Part shown: positions 10,901 to 20,366 of the stretch, in pieces
How the letters are laid out: every line of letters begins with the position of its first letter
Position numbering within the stretch: position 1 is the stretch's first letter
Source: Flavobacteriales bacterium
Lineage (GTDB): Bacteria > Bacteroidota > Bacteroidia > Flavobacteriales_F > PHOS-HE28
Reading direction: 5' to 3'
Length of the DNA: 64,000 bases
NCBI GenBank assembly: GCA_016713865.1
Contig: JADJOG010000047.1
Coordinates: 62,001 to 126,000, forward strand
The notes under the pieces: generated by a model
The model's input: only the letters and a program-made list of their open reading frames with translations
Databases searched by the model: none
What the model was told of the DNA's origin: nothing
Made by a program: the position numbers and the translations under genes

Positions 10901-11867
10901 GCTCTTCCGGGCTAACGGGCAGTGGCCAGCCGGTTCCAACTTGCGTGAAGCTCACACCGTTATTGGTGCTGCGCCAGAACTCGGTTCGATTGCTCACCTG
11001 CTTGATGGCGTACACCGTGTTCATGTCGCCGGGCTTGAACTCCAGTTCTTGCCAGATTCCGGGTTGCACCTGCGTGAAGGACGCGCCTGCATTCGTGCTT
11101 CGGTACAAACCCTGATTGCTGATCACGAAGAGGATCTGATTGTTGGTGGGGTGCAGCACGATATCGCGGATGGTGTGGCTCACGCTGGTGAATGGCGATC
11201 CGCCGATCACGGCCCAGTTGGCGCCGCCATCGGTGGTCTTGTACAAGCTGCCCGCTCCGCCGAACCAGGCCGTGTTCTGCACCGTGTTATCCAGTTCAAC
11301 GCTCAGCACTTCGCCCACCATCATGGCCTTGGTCACGTTCGTCCAGTTGAGGCCCTTGTCGGTGCTCATCCACACGCCAGCGTTGGCGGTGCCTGCGTAG
11401 AGCAGATTCGCGTTCACCATGCTCTGCTCAACGGTGTACACGTGCGCCGCGCCGCAGGCGTAGCTCTTGTCCACCGCACCATGATCCCAGTCGAAGGGGC
11501 CGATGCAGGTCCAGTTGGCCGTGCGATCGCCGCTTGCCGATGCCGCGAGGTATTGCCCGAGACTCTCTTCATAGTCTTCGCGTTGCGCCACGTCGCGCGG
11601 AATAATGTTGTGACCGACCTCGCGCTTCCAACGCTTGAAGTATTGCGTGTGCGCGTTCTTCACGAAGGGATGCGTGGCGTAGTAGGCATCGTAGGCCGCT
11701 TGCACCGCGCCGGCATCGGCATCTGGGGCATACATCAGCTGCGCCCATTGGGGCAGATCGGTTCCATGAGCGGGAACGAGCTGCTCGCTGCGCTGGGCAT
11801 ACAGGAGGCCGTGCAGAACAAGGCTAAGTGAAGGAAGAAGGAACGCATGCGTGCAGGTTTGGCGCAA
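7924..11867 (-). CDS. Giant secreted sortilin/VPS10-type beta-propeller protein with PKD domain and doubled-repeat C-terminal module; frameshifted at 3' end
   Basis: About 1314 residues after correction. The N-terminus is hydrophobic (FLLPSLSLVLHGLLYAQ), followed by a pro-region (YFKRWKREVG). Next are many Asp-box/BNR repeats (STDGG.NW, STNGGANWTNIT) forming one or two propellers to about residue 800, then a PKD-like domain (VQFYDNS.....WSFPGG), a MAM/jellyroll domain, and the same C-terminal module as the first M36 peptidase. No catalytic residues are recognised; such propellers commonly bind glycans or proteins. Near 7972-7978 one base is missing; past it the frame reads NIGGNVPTNVRTEQLP and stops at 7924-7926. 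The only in-frame start found is TTG 11867. An ATG at 11848 in another frame begins a signal-like sequence, so a further indel in the signal peptide is possible. Confidence 0.85.
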
Positions 11868-12020
11868 GATGCTTCCCAGCGGTGAATGCGCGCCATGCGA
11901 TTCGACAGGCGGGTTGGGATCTTGAACATCAGCCCGCCGGATGCGTGCGAGCCAATATGCCGAATGCCGTGCAACGCCGCAATTCTTTGGTCATTACAAA
12001 CAATCAACTAAAAGGTTGAA

Positions 12021-12028
12021 TATATTTG
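12021..12028 (+). promoter_or_regulatory. Candidate -7 box of the SRPBCC/ArsR operon
   Basis: TATATTTG fits TAnnTTTG and ends 5 nt before ATG 12034, implying a nearly leaderless transcript. The region just upstream is AT-rich. Confidence 0.6.
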
Positions 12029-12033
12029 CCCCC

Positions 12034-12526
12034 ATGGAAACACGACACTACCACTATCAGTTCACCGTGCCGGCCAGCCCAGAGCGGGTGCTGGACGCCA
12101 TCACACGCATACCGGATTGGTGGACCATCAACATGGAAGGCCAATGCCGAAAGCTCGGCGATGAGTTCACCGTTCAATTCGCCGATGTGCATCGCACCAC
12201 GCAGCGCGTCACCGAATTCGAGCCCGGCAAACGCATGGAGTGGCTGGTGACGGAGAGCCATTTGCCATGGCTGAAGGATGTGGAAGAGTGGAAGGGGCAC
12301 CGAGATCGTCTTCGCCGTAGAGAAGCTGGACAGCGGATCACGCTTGTTCTTCACGCACAAGGGCCTCACCCCGACGGTGGAATGCTACGAGCAATGCGAG
12401 AAGGGCTGGGCCTTCTTCCTCGGCACCAGCTTGTACAAGTTGATCACAGAGGGCGTAGTCGAGCCGGATTCATCGGAGCGCACGCATATGGACACCATCG
12501 GCCATGTCAGTCCCAAGAACGCTTGA
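12034..12526 (+). CDS. SRPBCC (AHSA1/START-like) domain protein; frameshifted
   Basis: Small cytosolic ligand-binding-fold protein of about 163 residues after removing one base. The first part reads METRHYHYQFTVPASPERV...DWWTINMEG; the second resumes with GTEIVFAVEKLDSG and ends in HVSPKNA. The break is in a run of four G at 12296-12299, where one G appears to be extra. The 3' end overlaps the ArsR regulator gene by 23 nt, so the two are cotranscribed. SRPBCC proteins bind hydrophobic ligands; the ligand here is unknown. Confidence 0.8.
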
Positions 12527-12839
12527 CCGCACCTTGCAGGCGCTGGCGGATCCCACGCGGCGCGCGATCCTGCAACGGCTATCCTCCGGGGAAGCTCGCG
12601 TCACTGAAGTGGCGGAGCCCTTCCGCATGTCGCTCAATGCGGTAAGCAAGCACATCATGGTGTTGGAGCGTGCCAAATTGGTGAAGCGGCGCAAGGAGGG
12701 GCGCGACCACTACCTCAGCTACCTGCCTGGCCCCATGGACGAAGCCGCCGAGTGGATTGAACATACACGGAATTTCTGGTCCTCACGGCTTGATGCCTTG
12801 GAGCGCCTGCTCCGCGATGAGGACGCCAAACGAACCTGA
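12504..12839 (+). CDS. ArsR family winged-helix transcriptional regulator
   Basis: 111 residues with the compact ArsR/SmtB winged helix: RTLQALADPTRRAILQRL at the N-terminus, a recognition helix around MSLNAVSKHIMVLE, and the wing RRKEGRDHYLSYL. The cysteine clusters of metal-sensing members are absent, so metal sensing is not indicated. It lies between two SRPBCC genes, a very common arrangement in which an ArsR-like repressor controls its SRPBCC neighbours. It overlaps the upstream gene and is 17 nt from the downstream one, so it probably autoregulates the operon. Confidence 0.9.
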   Translation: MSVPRTLDRTLQALADPTRRAILQRLSSGEARVTEVAEPFRMSLNAVSKHIMVLERAKLVKRRKEGRDHYLSYLPGPMDEAAEWIEHTRNFWSSRLDALERLLRDEDAKRT

Positions 12840-12856
12840 ACAACAACACCGATCAC

Positions 12857-13390
12857 ATGGACAAATACGGAACACTCATCGCGCCGAACACGATCCGATT
12901 CGAGCGCCTTTTGCCCGGCCCTATCGAGCGCGTCTGGGCTTACCTCACCGATTCGGAGAAACGCGCCAAGTGGCTGGCCAGCGGTCCGATGGAGCTGCGC
13001 GTGGGCGGCGATGCACGGCTTACTTGGCTGCACACATCTCTCGATGCCGCCGCTGAGGAAGCGCCAGAGCGCTACCGCAATGGACATTCGATGGAGGCGC
13101 GCATCACGCAATGCGATCCGCCCTTCAAGCTGGGCTTCACGTGGGGGGCTGATCCTGCGCGTTTGTCGGAAGTGGTCTTCGAGCTGACCGAGGTAGGCAA
13201 CGAGGTGCGCATGGTGCTCACGCATCATCGTTTGCCCGATCGCAAGGACCTGCTTGGCGTTTCAGGTGGCTGGCATACGCATCTGGATGTACTGGTCGAG
13301 CACCTCAACGGACGCACAGCGCCGGGCTTCTGGAGCACGCATGCTGAGAATCGGAAGGTGTACGAAGCGCGCATAGAAGCGAGTGAGTGA
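12857..13390 (+). CDS. SRPBCC (AHSA1-like) domain protein
   Basis: 177 residues, intact. The AHSA1/ATPase-activator fold is recognised from ERLLPGPIERVWAYLTDSEKRAKWLA at the start, the central FKLGFTWG segment and the VLTHHRLPDR...GGWHTHLDVL end, which forms the long C-terminal helix. It is the third gene of the SRPBCC-ArsR-SRPBCC operon and is followed by an intrinsic terminator. The role is unknown; the family binds lipids or aromatic ligands. Confidence 0.88.
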   Translation: MDKYGTLIAPNTIRFERLLPGPIERVWAYLTDSEKRAKWLASGPMELRVGGDARLTWLHTSLDAAAEEAPERYRNGHSMEARITQCDPPFKLGFTWGADPARLSEVVFELTEVGNEVRMVLTHHRLPDRKDLLGVSGGWHTHLDVLVEHLNGRTAPGFWSTHAENRKVYEARIEASE

Positions 13391-13416
13391 GTGCTTGCCG
13401 AACTGCTTGAAAAGCT

Positions 13417-13450
13417 GAAGCCCCGACCATGTGGCCGGGGCTTCTTTATT
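13417..13450. terminator. Intrinsic terminator
   Basis: A 9-bp stem GAAGCCCCG/CGGGGCTTC (13417-13425 with 13436-13444) with a short internal CCA/TGG pairing is followed by TTTATT. It ends the SRPBCC operon and could also act for the convergent gdhA gene. Confidence 0.75.
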
Positions 13451-13464
13451 CGAGTCGAGGATGC

Positions 13465-14820
13465 TTAGACCACGCCCTGATCCAGCATCGCATCGGCCAC
13501 TTTCACGAAGCCAGCGATGTTGGCGCCCTTCACGTAGTTCACGCCCTTGCCCTCTTTGCCGTACTTCACGCAGGCGGCGTGGATGTTCTTCATGATGCTG
13601 TGCAGGCGCTGGTCAACTTCCTCGGCGGTCCAGCTGAGGCGCAGGCTGTTCTGGCTCATCTCGAGACCCGAGGTTGCAACACCGCCGGCGTTGCTGGCCT
13701 TGCCCGGAGCGAAGGCCACTTTGGCGGCTTCGAACACGGCAATGGCTTCAGGCGTGCTGGGCATGTTGGCGCCTTCGGCCACGTACTTCACGCCCTTCTT
13801 CACAAGGTCCTTTGCGTTCTTGCCGTCGAGCTCGTTCTGCGTAGCGCAGGGCAGCGCCACATCGCACTTGGCCACCACGTCCCAAACACGCGCGCCTTTC
13901 TTGTAGGTGACACCCTTGAACTTCTTGGCGTATTCCTCGATGCGGCCGCGCTTCACGTTCTTCAGTTCCATCAGGAAAGCGAGCTTCTCGGCATTGATGC
14001 CGGCGGGATCGTAGATGCTGCCATCGCTATCGCTCGCGGTCACCACTTTCGCACCGAGCGACGTGGCTTTTTCAATGGCGAATTGGGCCACGTTTCCGCT
14101 GCCGCTCACCGCTACCGTCTTGCCTTTGAAGCTGGTCTTGTTGTGCTTCATCATCTCTTCCGCGAAGTACACGCAGCCGTAGCCGGTCGCTTCGGGACGC
14201 ATCAATGAACCGCCCCAAGTGCGGCCCTTTCCGGTGAACACGCCGGTGAATTCGTTGCGCAGGCGCTTGTCCTGGCCGAACATGAAACCGATCTCACGGC
14301 CGCCCACGCCGATATCGCCTGCGGGCACGTCGGTGAACTGGCCAACGTGGCGCCACAGCTCCGTCATGAAGCTCTGGCAGAAACGCATCACTTCCAGGTC
14401 GCTCTTGCCTTTCGGGTCGAAGTCGCTGCCGCCTTTGCCACCGCCCATGGGTAATGTGGTAAGGCTGTTCTTGAAGGTCTGCTCGAAGCCCAGGAACTTC
14501 AGGATGCTGAGGTTCACGCTGGGGTGGAAACGCAAGCCGCCCTTGTAGGGTCCGATGGCGCTGTTGAACTCGATTCGGAAACCGCGGTTCACTTGGGTGT
14601 TGCCCTTGTCGTCCACCCAAGGAACGCGGAAGATGATGGTGCGCTCGGGCTCTACCATGCGCTCCAAGAGCATCTTGCCCTTGTACTTGGGGTTCTCCTC
14701 GATGAAGGGGATCACCATTTCGGCCACTTCGTGAACGGCCTGGAGGAATTCCGGCTCGTTGCCGTTGCGCTTCTTCACTTCGGCCATGAAGGCATCAACG
14801 GCCTTGTTCGACTTTGCCAT
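13465..14820 (-). CDS. gdhA: NADP-type glutamate dehydrogenase
   Basis: Cytosolic hexameric enzyme converting 2-oxoglutarate and ammonium to glutamate. The 451-residue length fits the family I bacterial enzyme. The substrate-binding region has PYKGGLRFHPSVN (Lys93), and PMGGGKGGSDFDPKG carries the catalytic Lys near 129. The Rossmann part shows VAVSGSGNVAQFA, and the C-terminus shows GVATSGLEMSQNS. The gene is monocistronic: a TACATTTG box lies 38 nt upstream and a terminator region follows the stop. It is expected to be a main ammonium-assimilation enzyme. Confidence 0.97.
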   Translation of the reverse strand: MAKSNKAVDAFMAEVKKRNGNEPEFLQAVHEVAEMVIPFIEENPKYKGKMLLERMVEPERTIIFRVPWVDDKGNTQVNRGFRIEFNSAIGPYKGGLRFHPSVNLSILKFLGFEQTFKNSLTTLPMGGGKGGSDFDPKGKSDLEVMRFCQSFMTELWRHVGQFTDVPAGDIGVGGREIGFMFGQDKRLRNEFTGVFTGKGRTWGGSLMRPEATGYGCVYFAEEMMKHNKTSFKGKTVAVSGSGNVAQFAIEKATSLGAKVVTASDSDGSIYDPAGINAEKLAFLMELKNVKRGRIEEYAKKFKGVTYKKGARVWDVVAKCDVALPCATQNELDGKNAKDLVKKGVKYVAEGANMPSTPEAIAVFEAAKVAFAPGKASNAGGVATSGLEMSQNSLRLSWTAEEVDQRLHSIMKNIHAACVKYGKEGKGVNYVKGANIAGFVKVADAMLDQGVV

Positions 14821-14858
14821 CGCGTGATGTTTGGGTTGTGCTTTTGATTAAGCGGGCG

Positions 14859-14866
14859 CAAATGTA
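14859..14866 (-). promoter_or_regulatory. Candidate gdhA promoter (-7 box)
   Basis: TACATTTG on the minus strand, an exact TAnnTTTG match, 38 nt before the gdhA ATG. This leader is longer than at most genes in the window. Confidence 0.55.
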
Positions 14867-14904
14867 GGCGGGGGCAACAATCAGCCAATTGATCGGAACC
14901 AAGG

Positions 14905-16011
14905 TCAATTCAATTCATACACCTTCCCCGGTAGCGCCCGCACCACGCCGCTGAACTCCATGTTCAGCAGCAGCCCGGCCACTTTGCCCTGCGGCCATTT
15001 GCTCTGCGCGCACAGCTCGTCGATGTGGAGCTTGCCCTTTGCCTTGATGAGGTCAACCAGCTTTTGCTCATCGGGCATCAGTTCGGCGAACAGCGCGGCC
15101 TGAACGTGGACTTTCTTCTTCTTCGGCAGCCATTCCATCAGGGTGATCACATCCTTCGCGTTGTTGATCAGCGCCGCTTTGTTCTGCTGGATGAGCTTGT
15201 TGCAGCCTTCACTCTTCGGGTCGGTGGGGCGCCCGGGGAAGGCGAATACCTCGCGGTCGTAGCTGCTGGCGATGTCGGCCGAGATGAGCGAGCCTCCTTT
15301 GTTGGCGCTCTCGACAACGATGGTGCAATCGCTCAGGCCCGCGATCACACGGTTGCGCGCTGGGAAATTGCCGGGCGCGAATGGCGAACCGCTGGGCAAT
15401 TCACTCACCAACGCGCCATGCTTCACCATCTCCTTCGCCGTGGCGGCGTGATCACTTGGATAAAGCTTGTCCAATCCATGCGCTACGCAGCCAATCGTGG
15501 GCAGGTCGTTCTTCAGCGCGTAACGATGCGCAACGATGTCGATGCCATAGGCGAGTCCGCTCACGATGGTGGCATTCACTTCCTTCAGGCCTTCGACCAA
15601 CTCGATGCAAAGGCGTTTGCCCTGCTCCGTTGGCGTGCGTGTTCCCACGATGCTCACCATGCGCTCTGCATCCAGTTCCGCATCGCCCTTCGCGAAGAGG
15701 ATCACCGGAGCATCCTCGCATTGCTTCAAGCGCTTGGGGTATTCGGCATCGAGGTAGAAGAGCATGCGCAACTTGTTCTTGCGCACATAGGCCAGCTCCT
15801 TCTCGGCCGCAGGAAGCACCTTCTTATCGGTGATGCTGGCGATGAGCTTGGGGCCTATGCCGGGCACCTTCTCCAGCGTGTTCTTGAGCTTCTTATCGGA
15901 GAATATCGGATCCACTCCGCCGCAATAGGCAACCAGATTGCGTGCATTCATGGGGCCGATGCCCTTGAGCATGCTAAGGGCGATGCGATGGATGAGTTCT
16001 TGGTCGGTCAT
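14905..16011 (-). CDS. dprA: DNA-processing protein DprA (Smf)
   Basis: 368 residues. DprA loads RecA onto incoming single-stranded DNA during natural transformation. The N-terminal helix-hairpin-helix region (ALSMLKGIGPMNARNLVAYCGG) is followed by the Rossmann-like core with VGTRTPTEQGKR, SGLAYGIDIVAHRYAL, GNFPARNRVIAGLSD and FAFPGRPTDPKSEGCNKLI. The C-terminal ~65 residues form the winged-helix DML1 domain. ATG 16011 (MTDQELIHRIAL) is preferred over the GTG at 16029 because it begins at the conserved first helix. No other competence genes are nearby. Confidence 0.95.
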   Translation of the reverse strand: MTDQELIHRIALSMLKGIGPMNARNLVAYCGGVDPIFSDKKLKNTLEKVPGIGPKLIASITDKKVLPAAEKELAYVRKNKLRMLFYLDAEYPKRLKQCEDAPVILFAKGDAELDAERMVSIVGTRTPTEQGKRLCIELVEGLKEVNATIVSGLAYGIDIVAHRYALKNDLPTIGCVAHGLDKLYPSDHAATAKEMVKHGALVSELPSGSPFAPGNFPARNRVIAGLSDCTIVVESANKGGSLISADIASSYDREVFAFPGRPTDPKSEGCNKLIQQNKAALINNAKDVITLMEWLPKKKKVHVQAALFAELMPDEQKLVDLIKAKGKLHIDELCAQSKWPQGKVAGLLLNMEFSGVVRALPGKVYELN

Positions 16012-16077
16012 GGATTCAATTGGTGACACGGATAGCGCGGTTCATCTGCTATGGGGTTGCGCGTTCAAGCCTTCTTC

Positions 16078-16085
16078 TACATTCG
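16078..16085 (+). promoter_or_regulatory. Candidate promoter of the TonB-dependent receptor gene
   Basis: TACATTCG with a TTG about 18 nt upstream (within GGGGTTGCGC), a good TTG-N18-TAnnTTYG arrangement. It ends 10 nt before ATG 16096 and 52 nt before ATG 16138. Confidence 0.55.
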
Positions 16086-16137
16086 CCCGACCGCCATGGA
16101 TCCTGTCGATCTGGGCGGCCCCAAGATCGCCCAACGC

Positions 16138-18558
16138 ATGATGCGAATCACGATAGCCGCGCTATTCGCTGCGGCCATGGCCACGGTGCATGCCCAGGAT
16201 GCCACCCTCACAGGCAAAGTCACCGACGCTAAATCGGGCGAGGTGCTCATAGGAGTGAATGTGATCTATGCAGCGGGCAAGGGCGTGGCTACGGACATCG
16301 ATGGGAACTATGCATTGAAGCTGCCGCCAGGGGAGTATAAGCTCGGTTTCAGCTTCATCGGTTACACCACACGCTCTGAAACGATCGTGCTTGCGGCAGA
16401 TGAGCAGCGCGTGCTGGACATGAAGCTCGCGGTCGCCGCCAACCAGCTTGATGCCGTGGTGGTCTCGGCGGGTCGATTCGAGCAACGGGTGGGCGAGGTG
16501 ACGCAGAGCTTGAGCGTGCTGCGACCGGAGATCGTGCTGAACAAGAACATCATCAGCATGAGCGAGGCGCTGGATCAGGTGCCTGGGGTGGTGATCATTG
16601 ATGAGGAGCCGCAGATCCGCGCGGGCAGCGGCTTCAGCTATGGCGCGGGCAGCCGCGTGCAGGTTTGCGTGGATGATGTTCCCATCCTGAGCGGTGATAT
16701 CGGCCGCCCCAATTGGACCTTCTTACCCATGGAGAACCTGGAACAGGTTGAGGTGATCAAGGGAGCGAGCAGCGTGCTTTATGGAAGCGCAGCCCTGAGC
16801 GGCGTGATCAACGTGCGCACGGCGTATCCGCGGGCTGAGCCGCAAACAAGGGTGACCACGTTCACCGGCATTTACGATACACCCGGCCATGCGCCAGCGA
16901 AATGGTGGGACCAGAACCAACCCGGTTTCGGTGGCGCCAACTTCTTCCATTCCCGTCGCTTCGGGCAGTTGGACCTGGTGCTTGGTGGCAATGCATTCTC
17001 GGATAACGGTTTTGTGGGGCCCGAGCCGCAACCGGCCGATTCCGTAGCCCGCGACCCGTATCGCCTCGGGCCCGGCGGCTACGAGCATCGCGTCCGCTTC
17101 AACACCGGATTGCGCTGGCGGAGCAAGAGCGTGAAAGGCCTCAGCTTCGGGCTCAATGGCAACGTGATGAAGAGCCGAAGCACCAGCGTGTTCATCTGGA
17201 ACGATACCGACCGTGGCCTCTTCAGGCCATTCCCCGGCACCGTCACGCGCACCAAGGGCACGCAATTCTATGTGGACCCCTTCGTGATCTATCACAGCCC
17301 GGGCGGCACCCGCCACAGCCTACGCACGCGCTGGCACCGGCAGATCTTCGACAACGACAACGGCCAGGGCAACAGCAATAGCACCACCCATGCCGAGTAC
17401 CAGGCCCAGCAGAAGGTGGAGATCTTCGGGGAGACGGTGCTCACCGGCGGAGCGCTCGTGCGCAATGTGAACTCGACAGCGGAGCTGTATAGCGGAGATG
17501 GCGACGGCGATGGACTGAATACTGCACTGAACACCGCAGTTTACCTGCAGGTGGACAAGAAGCTGCTGGAAGAGCGGCTCTCGCTGAGCGCAGGGGTGCG
17601 TTACGAGCAGTTCAAGGTGAACGACGATGTCGCTGGACAACCTGTGTTCCGCGCCGGCGCCACTTATCGCGTATTGCAAGCAACATACGTGCGCGCCAGC
17701 TATGGCCAAGGCTTCAGGTACCCTAACATAGGGGAACGTTTCATCAGCACCAATGTGGGACAATTGCGCATCTTCCCCAATGCGAACTTGAATCCGGAGC
17801 AGAGCTGGAACACCGAAGCGGGCATCAAGCAAGGCTTCAAGCTCGGTGGCTTCACCGGCTACTTGGACGCCGTCGTCTTCCAGCAGGAATTCCAGGACTA
17901 CGTGGAGTTCACTTTCGGGCAATGGAAGCCTTTCACCATCGCGACAGCGATACAGGATTTCTACGGCCTCGGCTTCAAGAGCGTGAACACCGGCAATGCG
18001 CGCGTCACGGGCCTCGAATTGGAACTCGCTGGCAAGGGCAAGATCGGCGGGGTGGAGATCCAGGCGCTCATCGGCTACACCACCACCAAACCCGTGAGCA
18101 CCACACCGGACTTCGTTTACGCCGAGCGCGTGGATGTGCCGATCCCGATCATCCCTTCGCCTTCCTTCACCAACAGCAGCTATAACCCCCAGGATAACAT
18201 CCTGAAGTTCCGTATCCGCAACACCTTCCGCAGCGACGTGCAGTTCGAGTACCGCAAGGTGTTCACCGGATTCAGCACGCGATACAACAGCCATGTCCAG
18301 AACATCGACAAGGCGTTCGTTGACCTTGACGCGGGCCCACCTCAACCGGATGTGCTGCCCACGAACATCACCGGATGGCTGGCCGATCGGCAGAGTGGCG
18401 GCGTTTGGATCGTGGATGCGCGCGCGGGCCTGCACTTGACCAAGCAATTGCGCGTGGCGCTGATCGTGAACAACCTCACCAACGAGGTGTATGCCCTGCG
18501 CCCTCTCAGCATCGAGGCACCTCGAAGCTTCCAAGTGCAGTTGAGCGCGGGCTTGTGA
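16138..18558 (+). CDS. TonB-dependent outer-membrane receptor with CarboxypepD_reg-like domain
   Basis: About 806 residues. A signal peptide (MMRITIAALFAAAMATVHAQ) precedes an N-terminal carboxypeptidase-regulatory-like beta domain (LTGKVTDAKSGEVLIGVNV, about 20-105), a plug domain (about 120-240, with VEVIKGASSVLYGSAALSG) and a 22-strand-type barrel. It would import a ligand using ExbB/ExbD energy. The substrate is unknown; no SusD gene follows, so a polysaccharide-utilisation pair is not indicated. The start at 16138 gives the clean signal peptide. ATG 16096, closer to the promoter box, would add 14 residues and cannot be excluded. The next gene starts 11 nt after the stop. Confidence 0.9.
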   Translation: MMRITIAALFAAAMATVHAQDATLTGKVTDAKSGEVLIGVNVIYAAGKGVATDIDGNYALKLPPGEYKLGFSFIGYTTRSETIVLAADEQRVLDMKLAVAANQLDAVVVSAGRFEQRVGEVTQSLSVLRPEIVLNKNIISMSEALDQVPGVVIIDEEPQIRAGSGFSYGAGSRVQVCVDDVPILSGDIGRPNWTFLPMENLEQVEVIKGASSVLYGSAALSGVINVRTAYPRAEPQTRVTTFTGIYDTPGHAPAKWWDQNQPGFGGANFFHSRRFGQLDLVLGGNAFSDNGFVGPEPQPADSVARDPYRLGPGGYEHRVRFNTGLRWRSKSVKGLSFGLNGNVMKSRSTSVFIWNDTDRGLFRPFPGTVTRTKGTQFYVDPFVIYHSPGGTRHSLRTRWHRQIFDNDNGQGNSNSTTHAEYQAQQKVEIFGETVLTGGALVRNVNSTAELYSGDGDGDGLNTALNTAVYLQVDKKLLEERLSLSAGVRYEQFKVNDDVAGQPVFRAGATYRVLQATYVRASYGQGFRYPNIGERFISTNVGQLRIFPNANLNPEQSWNTEAGIKQGFKLGGFTGYLDAVVFQQEFQDYVEFTFGQWKPFTIATAIQDFYGLGFKSVNTGNARVTGLELELAGKGKIGGVEIQALIGYTTTKPVSTTPDFVYAERVDVPIPIIPSPSFTNSSYNPQDNILKFRIRNTFRSDVQFEYRKVFTGFSTRYNSHVQNIDKAFVDLDAGPPQPDVLPTNITGWLADRQSGGVWIVDARAGLHLTKQLRVALIVNNLTNEVYALRPLSIEAPRSFQVQLSAGL

Positions 18559-18569
18559 TCCTGCGAGCC

Positions 18570-20363
18570 ATGCCCAAGCAGCGCGCTTCGCTGATAACGG
18601 CGATCGGCCTTTGGGCCGTGATCGCCACGGTTGTGCTGCGGCACCCGCATGGCAACATCATCAGCTGGGACACCTTCGGTTATCATCTCTACCTGCCGGC
18701 GACACTCATTCACGGCGATCCGGGCATCAGTGATCCAGCGTGGGTGCACGAGGCGAGCGAGACCTACAAGAGCACCGGTACGCTCTACCAGATCAGCGAG
18801 CTGCCCAATGGCCGTTGGGTGAACAAGTACCCGCTCGGCCTGGCCATGCTCTGGTCGCCCTTCTTCGCGGTCGGTCATTTCGTGGCGGGGATCATCGGGG
18901 CGCCGCAGGATGGTTTCTCGAAGCCCTACCAATGGGCACCGATCGTCGCGGCGCTCGTGCATGTGCTCATTGGCCTGCTCATGCTCCGCAAGGTGCTGCT
19001 CTGGTTCTTCGGTGAACGCATCGCTATCGGCGCGCTCGTGCTCATCGTTGCGGGCACGAACTATTATCACCAAGCCACGCAGGGCCTGGGCATGGCGCAC
19101 ATCTTCCTCTTCGCCCTTGGCGCGGCGGTGCTGTGGCGCACGATCCAATGGCACGTCCATGGCCAACTGCGCGATGCCCTGCTTCTGGGCTTCCTGCTGG
19201 GATTGATGGTGGTCTCGCGACCGACCGAGGTCGTGTGGGTGATGTTCCCCTTGCTCATCGGGCTGGTCGATGCGCGGGATTGGCGGGGGTTCTTCAGCGA
19301 GCAATGGGCCAAGCGAGGCCACTTCGCCGCTATGGCATTTACTGCGCTGCTCGTTTGCTTGCCGCAACTGGCCTATTGGAATTGGATGACCGGCCATTGG
19401 CTGTATATGAGTTACAACAATGCTGGCGAGGGTTTCGAGTTCCTGCATCCGTACACTTGGGAGGCGCTCTTCAGCTTCCGGAAGGGCTGGCTCATTTACA
19501 CGCCGCTCATGGCGGTCGCGGCCCTCGGGCTTATCCCCTTGTGGCGATCCGGCAGCGCATGGCGATGGGCTATCATCATGTTCTTCGTGCTGAACCTCTG
19601 GATCACCACGAGCTGGAGCTGCTGGTGGTACGCCGACAGTTTCGGCCAGCGCGCGTTGGTGCAGAGTTATCCCGTGATGGCACTCGGTCTTGGAGCGGGG
19701 TTGATATGGATTTCCGAACGCAGGACGCGAATGCTGTGGGCGTTGCCTATGCTCAGCATCATGGTTCTCTTCAACCTGTTCCAGACCTGGCAGATGAATG
19801 AAGGCATCCTGCACTCTTCGCGGATGACATGGCCCGCTTACCGGAGCGCGTTCCTCGCGACCTCCAAACCCGAAGGCTTCGAGGAATTGCTGTTGCTTGG
19901 CCGGAGCTACACCGGCGAACAGGACCTTCCGGACCCAATGCGCTACCAGCGGCATGCGCTTGCAACCGTGGATTGGAAAGAAGCTGACAGTGGAGAGGGT
20001 CTCTTTCTTAGAAAGGATCGGAACTTCTCACCGGCGTGGCGCGAGGAGTGGAGGCGACTCACGGATCGCGATCACATCTGGCTCGAGGTCTCGTGCCGCT
20101 TCCAGCGACCCATTGATGGCAGCATGCCACAAGCCTCGCTCGTTGCCAGTTTCGAGCACAACGGACACAGCTACGCCTACCATGCGCAGGATGTGGATCT
20201 CACCAACGTGGAGCCTGGCGCATGGACCAGCACCCGACTCTGGCTGCTCAGTCCCGAAGTGCGAAGGCCAAACGACCTCTTCATCACCTACTGCTGGCTG
20301 CGCGATACCTTGCCCGTGCGCATCGCTGATCACACGGTGCATGTGCATGAACGGAAACATTGA
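18570..20363 (+). CDS. GT39/ArnT-like polytopic membrane glycosyltransferase-type protein
   Basis: About 597 residues with roughly ten hydrophobic segments in the first 430 residues, then a ~170-residue soluble C-terminal part. The first periplasmic loop carries an acidic signature (SWDTFGYHLYLPATLIHGDPG), reminiscent of the catalytic loop of dolichyl-phosphate-mannose-type and ArnT-type transferases. LVVSRPTEVVW-like segments also fit that superfamily. It probably transfers a sugar from a polyprenyl-phosphate donor at the periplasmic face, but donor and acceptor are unknown. ATG 18570 is chosen; GTG 18555 is an alternative overlapping the receptor stop. kdsB follows after 3 nt, suggesting an envelope-polysaccharide link. 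Confidence 0.7.
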   Translation: MPKQRASLITAIGLWAVIATVVLRHPHGNIISWDTFGYHLYLPATLIHGDPGISDPAWVHEASETYKSTGTLYQISELPNGRWVNKYPLGLAMLWSPFFAVGHFVAGIIGAPQDGFSKPYQWAPIVAALVHVLIGLLMLRKVLLWFFGERIAIGALVLIVAGTNYYHQATQGLGMAHIFLFALGAAVLWRTIQWHVHGQLRDALLLGFLLGLMVVSRPTEVVWVMFPLLIGLVDARDWRGFFSEQWAKRGHFAAMAFTALLVCLPQLAYWNWMTGHWLYMSYNNAGEGFEFLHPYTWEALFSFRKGWLIYTPLMAVAALGLIPLWRSGSAWRWAIIMFFVLNLWITTSWSCWWYADSFGQRALVQSYPVMALGLGAGLIWISERRTRMLWALPMLSIMVLFNLFQTWQMNEGILHSSRMTWPAYRSAFLATSKPEGFEELLLLGRSYTGEQDLPDPMRYQRHALATVDWKEADSGEGLFLRKDRNFSPAWREEWRRLTDRDHIWLEVSCRFQRPIDGSMPQASLVASFEHNGHSYAYHAQDVDLTNVEPGAWTSTRLWLLSPEVRRPNDLFITYCWLRDTLPVRIADHTVHVHERKH

Positions 20364-20366
20364 TCG

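Noticed and set aside
10335..11831. A 498-codon plus-strand frame opposite the propeller protein
   Set aside because: Exact antisense of the Asp-box protein; it has no recognisable family and arises from GC-rich codon bias.
17320..19955. Long minus-strand frames (404 and 537 codons) opposite the TonB receptor and GT39-like gene
   Set aside because: Antisense shadows of well-supported genes; no domain features.
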